From Fusobacterium sp. (GTDB lineage: Bacteria; Fusobacteriota; Fusobacteriia; Fusobacteriales; Fusobacteriaceae), in assembly GCA_030527385.1 (NCBI GenBank), contig JAUNAY010000094.1, positions 1-5,088 of the forward strand: a stretch of 5,088 nucleotides of DNA, read 5' to 3'. A program made the position numbers and the translations under genes. This document shows, one piece after another, positions 1 to 5,088 of the stretch; the stretch's first letter is position 1, and each line of letters starts with the position of its first letter. Under the pieces are notes generated by a model. That model saw nothing but the letters and a program-made list of their open reading frames with translations, made no database searches and was not told where the DNA came from.

Positions 1-44
1 AATAAAAACTCCAAAGCATAAATAAATTTATACTTTAGAGTTTT
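1..44 (-). terminator. Intrinsic terminator ending the operon
   Basis: The hairpin pairs 44-38 with 5-11 (AAAACTC / GAGTTTT), 36-33 with 16-13, and 31-26 with 18-23 around an A+T loop. At 37/12 and 32/17 the minus-strand RNA has U opposite G, so wobble pairs make the stem continuous. On the plus strand the same positions are C opposite A mismatches. The minus-strand transcript then runs into UUUUUAUU at 8-1. It lies about 33 nt after the hydrolase TAA, so it ends the porin-lyase-hydrolase message. The stem has few G-C pairs, as is usual in such A+T-rich genomes. Confidence 0.85.
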
Positions 45-76
45 ATCCTAATTTAATACTACACTAATGAATCAAA

Positions 77-1267
77 TTACCAATATTTTTTCCATTCTGG
101 TTTCATTATTCTTACAAGAGCTTCCATATAGAAGTAATCTCCCCAAATACAACACTCCTCTACTCCAATTCCGTGTGGCTTGCTGTATACAGCTTCTTTA
201 AGAAGTCCATTACATCTTTCAATATCCTTTGTAGAATAATTTTTAATTAATGAGTTCATTATTCTTTTAACTGCATTTCTATATATTTGTTTGTCTGGAT
301 CTGAATCTGGAAGATATTTATCCATTTCTAGCATTCCACAAACTGCTATTGCTGCTGCTGAACTATCTTTTTCTTCATTTGATGAGTCATCAAAACTTAA
401 ATCCCAATAACATACATCATCAGCTGGTAAATGATTTAGGAAGTAATTTGTTACTCTTTTATAAAGATCTATAAACTTTTCATCTTTTAGATAGCTATAT
501 GCTAGAGGGAAACCATATACTCCCCAAGCTTGTCCTCTTGCCCAAGCTGAATTATCTGATGCTCCTTGTGCTGTAACTCCTTTTACTGGTTTTCCTGTTT
601 CTGGATCAAAATAGTAAGTGTGATGAGTTGAGCTGTCTTCTCTTAAAACTACACTTGCTGCTGTATTTATATGTTTTGTTGCTATTTCTCTAAACTTAGG
701 ATCTCCAGTAGCTTCACTTGCCCAGAATAATAAAGGCACATTTAAGTTACAGTCTATTATTAATCTATAAGCTGTTGGATCATTAAGATCTCCCCAAGCT
801 TGAATAAACTCTCCTTTTTCTTTAAATCTTCCCATTAGATGAGTAGCAGCTTTTATTCCAGCTTCTTTTGCCAATTTGCTTCCTGTTATTTTGTAATCTG
901 CTACAACTGAAGGAGTGTATAAAAATCCTAAGTCGTGATGATTTACTGCAACTTTATTTGTTATTCTTTCATCATAACTTTTTGTTTGGAATGATGCTAC
1001 TTTTCTATATCTTTTTTCCCCTGTTATCTCATAAGCTAACCATAATATTCCTGTCCAGAATCCACTTGTCCAATCGTCCCATTCTCCTGCATTTAAAATT
1101 CCAGGATAAACATAGTTTGTACTTGCTGGTCTTGGAAATGTGTTGATAAATGTTTTTGTATTTCTATCTATCTTTGATAGTGCTTCGTGTAATGCTCCAT
1201 ATAAAGTTTCTTTAGATAGTTCTACATCTTGTGAAAATCTTTCTCTTTTTTCTTTGCTTAATTCCAT
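77..1267 (-). CDS. ugl: Unsaturated glucuronyl hydrolase, glycoside hydrolase family 88
   Basis: GH88 enzymes hydrolyse unsaturated uronyl disaccharides released by lyases by hydrating the C4-C5 double bond, giving the free amino sugar plus an unsaturated uronate that rearranges to a keto acid. With the ATG at 1267 the protein has 396 residues, normal for the family, and no signal peptide, so it acts in the cytoplasm. Family motifs in order (numbered from this start) are WTSGFW at 66-71, HHDLGF at 110-115, DCNLN at 172-176, QGASD at 234-238, WARGQAWG at 242-249 and IWGDYFYMEAL near the C-terminus. D112 and D172 match the two key Asp residues recalled for Bacillus GL1 UGL (D88, D149) and Streptococcus agalactiae UGL (D115, D175); H216, Q234, R244 and W248 match Bacillus H193, Q211, R221 and W225. 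The fold should be an (alpha/alpha)6 barrel. It starts 15 nt after the lyase stop, so the two genes share a message and a pathway. The sulfate-recognition positions differ from the streptococcal enzyme (see findings). Confidence 0.96.
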   Translation of the reverse strand: MELSKEKRERFSQDVELSKETLYGALHEALSKIDRNTKTFINTFPRPASTNYVYPGILNAGEWDDWTSGFWTGILWLAYEITGEKRYRKVASFQTKSYDERITNKVAVNHHDLGFLYTPSVVADYKITGSKLAKEAGIKAATHLMGRFKEKGEFIQAWGDLNDPTAYRLIIDCNLNVPLLFWASEATGDPKFREIATKHINTAASVVLREDSSTHHTYYFDPETGKPVKGVTAQGASDNSAWARGQAWGVYGFPLAYSYLKDEKFIDLYKRVTNYFLNHLPADDVCYWDLSFDDSSNEEKDSSAAAIAVCGMLEMDKYLPDSDPDKQIYRNAVKRIMNSLIKNYSTKDIERCNGLLKEAVYSKPHGIGVEECCIWGDYFYMEALVRIMKPEWKKYW

Positions 1268-1272
1268 TGTTA

Positions 1273-1277
1273 CCTCC
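1273..1277 (-). promoter_or_regulatory. Shine-Dalgarno site of the glucuronyl hydrolase gene (decides the start)
   Basis: The minus strand reads ATGGAGGTAACAATGGAA. The GGAGG at 1277-1273 shares its first G with an upstream in-frame ATG (1279-1277), so that ATG sits on top of the ribosome site and has none of its own. The second ATG at 1267-1265 is 5 nt after GGAGG and is the supported start. Using the first ATG would add a spurious Met-Glu-Val-Thr. Confidence 0.88.
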
Positions 1278-1282
1278 ATATA

Positions 1283-3646
1283 TTACTTTATTTTTTGTAA
1301 TCTTATAATTTCTGTTGCTCCATTATTTTTTAAATCTATCTCTATTTTTGTTTTAGAGTCATCATTTGTCACTTTTATATTTTTGTTACTGCTATTTTTT
1401 AATGAATATATACCATCTACTTCAAAAATTGAATTATTTTTTGAAAGTTGAGTAGGATCACTTACTGCGATTACTAATTCATTTTCTTTCTCTTTAACAA
1501 TCATAGAAGCAGTTGAAAAAGATGTAATATTTTTAAATTTAGTCGGAATATCTTTCCAAAAATTAATTCTAACTATTTTTTTCTCTCTGTCCTCTACTAC
1601 GTGGATATTATTATCACTTTTAACAAGTTTTAAAGAATCTAAATTATATCTATTAATTTCTTGCTCGCTAAACATTGGAAAAACTACATAAGAAAAGTTT
1701 TTATTTTTTGGATTTTTACCGTGGTTTATATAAATAGTCACATATTTTTTAACTATCTCTTTTTCATCACTACCACCAATATTTTTCCAATTTCCTTTTC
1801 TCTCTTCAAATTTAATTTCTAATTTTGGTGCATCTAAAATTTTATACCCTATACTCTCATTTGGATAATTTTCTACAAACATTATAATTAAATCTTTTGG
1901 ATTTTCTATAATAGTTGTATCTTTTATCTCTTTTCCATTTACCAAGATTTTTCCTGATTTTAAAATTCTGTTATCTATTGTTGTGTGAACTTCTCCCTCA
2001 TTAGATGAAAGTGAACTTCCATATACTGCAACAGCACCATCTTCTGTAAATAGATATGATTTTTTTACTTTCAAAGCTTTATCCCACGAAAGCATATCCA
2101 TACCTACAAAAGCTTCTCCATTTTCTACTCCACCAACCCAAGATTTTGGAGTAGTAATTCCTCTTCTTTCTCCAGATCTATCTCCTCTAGTTTTTAAACT
2201 ATTTGTTACTCCTGCTAAATGATACATATCTACTGTTGGCCAAAATTCAGTATATGCACTTGAATCTTTACCATAAATATACATCATTCCATCTCCAGTA
2301 AACCAACCTTTAATATTTTCACCATTCATAGTTTCAAAATTTGCTATTCTTGAAGAGTGCATTGATAGAGCCACTGCTCCACCATTTTTATTTTTGCTTA
2401 TTGCTCTATCCATAGAATAAAATATTTTATTTCCAACTATATTTCTATTTTTTATACTTTCATCTTCCATTATATTTTTAAGAATAGCTTTTATAGTTCT
2501 GTTTCCTTTCATCTTTAAAATATCAAAACTATTGTTAGATGAAATAGTTGTTTTTATAAGCTCTTGCAACTTTACTTTATAATCTTTTGAAGCTCCCTCT
2601 GATAGCATTGCTAAAGAGTTTACTACATCTCTACCACGTAAAAGATCACTGCTATTATTTCTAGAAATTGATCTTCCACTAACTGAATCATTTATTCCAC
2701 CATTTATAAAAAGATACCCATATCCATTCAAAATAGCTTCATATACATTATTTAATTTTTCTCCTTTTAACTCAAACTCTGTGTCTTTTATTAAATAAAG
2801 TATTCCACCCAATCCATTAAACAATACTGAAGCATATGTTCCATTATATGCTACATTACTGTGTTGAATAAATGAACCATCTCTATAAAATCCGTCTCCC
2901 ACAGTTACGTATTCTCCAATCTCTGTTACAGCTTCTAATGATTCATTTACCTCATTTTTATCCTCTAAAAGAATCCCTCTTAAAAAAGAGATTATAGCTG
3001 TATCTGTTCTATTTCCTCCAGTTGATAACCTTTTGTCTGGTGTAGTTGAATATGAAGCTGTTGCTCCTGCTCCACTGTATCTTGCGTCTGGTTGAAAGAA
3101 CTTTGTAGCTCTTAAATATTTTTCTCTTTTTTCTTGTGGAATATCATTATAAGTTAATATTAAAATATCATTTATTGCTTTAGGAATTCCTAACTCCCAT
3201 TGCCACCAGTTTCCAACTTCTGGAAGCCCTTCGTGATAAGCATTATCATACAGCCAATCCATTCCAGATATAATTTGATTTTTTACTTCTTCATTTTTAT
3301 AAAATTTAGTTCCTCTAGTTGCATAACCTTTAGCAATATTTTTTATAGCATTATAGCCATTTAAAATATCTACTCCATTTGTCATATCTTCATTTTCTTT
3401 GAGAAAATATTTTCTATTAATATCTTTATTTATTTTTTGATAAAATTTTTCACTATTTTTTTCATTGGTTTTTATTATCTCTTGTACTTCAGAAGATGTT
3501 AAATCATCTTCTGAAGTTACTCCTGTTAAAAACTCTTCCCATTTTATTCTTACTTTTTCATAATCATTAATTTTCTTACTAACTTCTTTAGAGAAAGTAG
3601 TAATTGTTAAAATCATCATCAAAATTAATGCTATTATTTTTTTCAT
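1283..3646 (-). CDS. Secreted polysaccharide lyase family 8 (hyaluronate / chondroitin AC lyase type)
   Basis: PL8 enzymes cleave the bond to a uronic acid in hyaluronan, chondroitin or xanthan by beta-elimination, giving 4,5-unsaturated products. The 787-residue length is normal for the family. Residues 1 to about 19 form a Sec signal (Lys-Lys, then a hydrophobic core ending near Thr-Phe-Ser) without a lipobox Cys, so the enzyme is periplasmic or released. An alpha/alpha-toroid follows to about 390, with the NWW aromatic patch (W147, W148) and NRTD at 212-215. The central beta-sandwich (about 400-660) carries NGENIKGWFTGDGM at 441-454 and FWPTV at 468-472; a C-terminal beta domain ends the chain. 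Catalytic candidates are N212, H262, Y271, R325 and R329. Their spacing (50, 9, 54, 4) equals that recalled for Pedobacter heparinus chondroitin AC lyase (N175, H225, Y234, R288, R292); E438 and N441 probably match its E371 and N374. All key residues are present, so it should be active. Hyaluronan versus chondroitin preference cannot be decided, and xanthan is less likely beside a GH88 gene. Confidence 0.95.
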   Translation of the reverse strand: MKKIIALILMMILTITTFSKEVSKKINDYEKVRIKWEEFLTGVTSEDDLTSSEVQEIIKTNEKNSEKFYQKINKDINRKYFLKENEDMTNGVDILNGYNAIKNIAKGYATRGTKFYKNEEVKNQIISGMDWLYDNAYHEGLPEVGNWWQWELGIPKAINDILILTYNDIPQEKREKYLRATKFFQPDARYSGAGATASYSTTPDKRLSTGGNRTDTAIISFLRGILLEDKNEVNESLEAVTEIGEYVTVGDGFYRDGSFIQHSNVAYNGTYASVLFNGLGGILYLIKDTEFELKGEKLNNVYEAILNGYGYLFINGGINDSVSGRSISRNNSSDLLRGRDVVNSLAMLSEGASKDYKVKLQELIKTTISSNNSFDILKMKGNRTIKAILKNIMEDESIKNRNIVGNKIFYSMDRAISKNKNGGAVALSMHSSRIANFETMNGENIKGWFTGDGMMYIYGKDSSAYTEFWPTVDMYHLAGVTNSLKTRGDRSGERRGITTPKSWVGGVENGEAFVGMDMLSWDKALKVKKSYLFTEDGAVAVYGSSLSSNEGEVHTTIDNRILKSGKILVNGKEIKDTTIIENPKDLIIMFVENYPNESIGYKILDAPKLEIKFEERKGNWKNIGGSDEKEIVKKYVTIYINHGKNPKNKNFSYVVFPMFSEQEINRYNLDSLKLVKSDNNIHVVEDREKKIVRINFWKDIPTKFKNITSFSTASMIVKEKENELVIAVSDPTQLSKNNSIFEVDGIYSLKNSSNKNIKVTNDDSKTKIEIDLKNNGATEIIRLQKIK
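3486..3517. repeat. Perfect 13-bp inverted repeat inside the lyase coding sequence
   Basis: ACTTCAGAAGATG at 3486-3498 is exactly reverse-complementary to CATCTTCTGAAGT at 3505-3517, with a 6-base spacer. In the lyase mRNA this gives a 13-bp stem with a 6-nt loop, starting about 130 nt after the start codon and encoding residues about 44-54 (Thr-Ser-Glu-Asp-Asp-Leu-Thr-Ser-Ser-Glu-Val). Each arm also contains a near-palindrome (CTTCAGAAG or CTTCTGAAG). No U-tract follows on either strand, so it is not an intrinsic terminator. A function is not established; a chance result of Ser/Glu/Asp codons remains possible. Confidence 0.75.
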
Positions 3647-3652
3647 TTTCTT

Positions 3653-3658
3653 CCTCCT
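3653..3658 (-). promoter_or_regulatory. Shine-Dalgarno site of the PL8 lyase gene
   Basis: The minus strand reads AGGAGG, a full match to the anti-Shine-Dalgarno core, followed by six bases (AAGAAA) and then ATG at 3646-3644. It lies in the 14-nt gap after the porin TAA. This fixes the lyase start and implies efficient independent initiation within a polycistronic message. Confidence 0.9.
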
Positions 3659-3660
3659 AA

Positions 3661-5088
3661 TTAAAAGTTATAAGAAATTCCAACTGTCGGTCTTATAGAA
3701 TAATCTCTTGTTTCTTTTCCATAGTTAACACCTGATGAAGTAGTCTTAGTTTTAATAGTTAAAACCTCTCCTCCTATCATTCCAGTCAATCCTGGTGCTA
3801 TTGGTTGATAATATTTTATGCCATATCTAGTTTCATATTTTTCAGCTGTTTTTTTGTTATTATCATCTGAATTATACCAGTATCCATTTCCTAAAGGTAT
3901 TCTTGCACTTAGCTCAACCCTTCCTCCATTACCAAAGAAATATGTTACTCTAGGTCTTAATTGGTTAGACTGATATCTTCTATCTCCTTCTACATTTTCA
4001 AATTTATAAACACCTGGTTGTGGATTTGTTCTGCCTGGTTTTCTAAAATCTTTATCAAACCAAGTTTCTTCTCTAAAGTAGTTTAAATTAAATCTCCATC
4101 TTGGCATAAGTCCATTATATGTAATTCCATATTCATTTTCTAACTCAAAATCTGTTTGTCCTTTTCTATATCCCTCATAATCATAAGCTATAATACCTGT
4201 TGTTTGTCCACCAAATATAAATCCATTTCCTAAATTATATGTAAAGTTAGGAGTAAATCTAAGTTGATGAAGTCCTCTTTCTAATCTATCTCTTCCCACA
4301 TATTGAGAAAGTGTTGGTGCAGAAGTTATTTCATTTCTATATCCTATATTAAATCCATATCTACCTTTAGAATATTGATCACTCCATCTAGCTTCAGCGT
4401 GTATTCTTGATTCACTCTTTCTTCTTTCATTTTTATCTAATTCTATCCCAAGATTATTGCTCATATAATAAGTTTCAAAATAGTAAGACCAATTTGTCTT
4501 TTTATCCTTTAAACTCAAAGTAAATTTAGGTTTTAGTTTTAATGAAGTAGCATAATCCCCTCTGGAATGTTCTTCTCCCATAATAGGCTCTGTATAATAT
4601 GATCTATCACTATCATCTTCAGCTTCTAAAACTACACCAAATACTCCAGTCCACCTATCTGAATATGATTTTCTATTCTCAATTTGACTAAGAAGTGGAG
4701 CTGTAATAAATACATCTAACATTCTTTCCATTTTATACTTAAATCCTGCTTCTACTTTTTCAGCATCATATTCATCAGAATTAGCTTTTGTATAATTTCC
4801 ATATACTGTAAAGTTTTCTGTTAAATCTAATGCCCCATTTAAAGAGTATGAAACAATATTTTCTCTTTTTGTTGTTTCTACTCTATGTGCTGTATCTAAA
4901 GCTGATAATTTTAATTTTTTTCCATTTTTAATATTTCCTAATTCTGTTTCATAGTCAACATTTACACCTAATCTATACTTTTTATTGAAAATATATCCGT
5001 TATTTGATAATGAAACTCCAATATGAGGTACTACTGAATCATACATCTGTTCATCTACTGGAATATTTTTTATAGTCAAATTTTCATT
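3661..5088 (-). CDS. Outer-membrane beta-barrel protein, putative oligosaccharide porin (5'-partial)
   Basis: The reading frame is open to the window edge: codons AAT GAA AAT precede a TTG at 5079-5077 with no stop. TTG has no visible ribosome site and is probably not the start, so the signal peptide and N-terminus lie outside the window. The roughly 475 visible residues alternate polar and hydrophobic/aromatic positions in short stretches separated by charged, Asn/Gly/Asp-rich turns. There is no hydrophobic helix and no Cys. The chain ends Gly-Ile-Ser-Tyr-Asn-Phe; a C-terminal Phe after an amphipathic strand is the known assembly signal of outer-membrane barrels. Several segments, such as RPRVTYFF and RVELSARIPLG (from about residue 375 counted from the TTG), read as consecutive transmembrane strands. 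I cannot assign a named family; a KdgM-like or general porin is possible. Its position as the first visible gene before a secreted PL8 lyase suggests that it admits glycosaminoglycan oligosaccharides, which is inference. The TAA stop is 14 nt before the lyase start. Confidence 0.82.
   Translation of the reverse strand, partial: NENLTIKNIPVDEQMYDSVVPHIGVSLSNNGYIFNKKYRLGVNVDYETELGNIKNGKKLKLSALDTAHRVETTKRENIVSYSLNGALDLTENFTVYGNYTKANSDEYDAEKVEAGFKYKMERMLDVFITAPLLSQIENRKSYSDRWTGVFGVVLEAEDDSDRSYYTEPIMGEEHSRGDYATSLKLKPKFTLSLKDKKTNWSYYFETYYMSNNLGIELDKNERRKSESRIHAEARWSDQYSKGRYGFNIGYRNEITSAPTLSQYVGRDRLERGLHQLRFTPNFTYNLGNGFIFGGQTTGIIAYDYEGYRKGQTDFELENEYGITYNGLMPRWRFNLNYFREETWFDKDFRKPGRTNPQPGVYKFENVEGDRRYQSNQLRPRVTYFFGNGGRVELSARIPLGNGYWYNSDDNNKKTAEKYETRYGIKYYQPIAPGLTGMIGGEVLTIKTKTTSSGVNYGKETRDYSIRPTVGISYNF

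Noticed and set aside
192..204. Short palindrome CTTCTTTAAGAAG
   Set aside because: It has only 6-bp arms inside conserved hydrolase coding sequence (Leu-Leu-Lys-Glu region), with no repeat elsewhere that I could see; it is explained by codon composition.
868..1146. Plus-strand open frame of 92 codons
   Set aside because: It lies wholly opposite the strongly supported GH88 gene, is Leu/Phe-rich as expected for an antisense shadow of A+T-rich coding DNA, and has no convincing ribosome site.
1140..1451. Plus-strand open frame of 103 codons
   Set aside because: It overlaps the antisense of both the hydrolase start and the lyase end, including their gap; its Ser/Phe/Leu-rich composition is a shadow pattern and no family is recognisable.
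3647..3660. A separate promoter for the lyase in the porin-lyase gap
   Set aside because: The gap is only 14 nt and is filled by the ribosome site; I saw no convincing -35/-10 pair just upstream in the porin coding end.
5077..5079. TTG as the true start of the barrel protein
   Set aside because: There is no ribosome site in the few upstream bases, no signal peptide follows, and the frame stays open to the window edge, so the gene is better called 5'-partial.
5076..5087. ATG at 5087-5085 on the minus strand as a gene start
   Set aside because: It is in another frame and reaches a TGA after three codons.
1..5088. CRISPR array, tRNA/rRNA gene, insertion sequence or attachment site
   Set aside because: I saw no spaced direct repeats, no tRNA or rRNA-like sequence, no transposase and no terminal repeats; the window is almost entirely the three coding regions.

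Overview
The window looks like part of a Fusobacteriota chromosome (Fusobacterium or a relative). The DNA is very A+T-rich, and the codons are rich in Lys, Asn and Ile. Consensus GGAGG ribosome sites sit in very short gaps, and an outer-membrane barrel ending in aromatic Phe points to a diderm cell. The genus is an inference from style and gene content; there is no marker gene here.

All coding sequence is on the minus strand and forms one tightly packed, apparently co-transcribed block, read from high to low coordinates. (1) 5088-3661: the C-terminal part of an outer-membrane beta-barrel protein, probably a porin, whose 5' end lies outside the window. (2) 3646-1283: a complete secreted polysaccharide lyase of family PL8 (hyaluronate / chondroitin AC lyase type), 14 nt after the porin stop. 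(3) 1267-77: a complete cytoplasmic GH88 unsaturated glucuronyl hydrolase, 15 nt after the lyase stop. A long hairpin with a U-rich tail at 44-1 ends the block. No gene-free stretch exceeds 76 bases.

Read together, the genes form an outside-to-inside route for glycosaminoglycan breakdown. The barrel could admit oligosaccharides across the outer membrane. The lyase cleaves hyaluronan or chondroitin by beta-elimination in the periplasm or outside the cell, leaving 4,5-unsaturated uronyl disaccharides. The hydrolase, which has no signal peptide, would then split those disaccharides in the cytoplasm. The inner-membrane transporter, any sulfatase, the enzymes that process the released unsaturated uronate, and the regulator are not in the window and may lie upstream of the porin.

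Points of special interest are: the pairing of a barrel protein with a PL8 lyase and a hydrolase without SusC/SusD; a hydrolase whose sulfate-recognition positions are altered; an extended, aromatic-poor loop before the lyase's catalytic Asn; a perfect 13-bp inverted repeat inside the lyase gene; and a terminator whose strand direction is revealed by G-U pairs.
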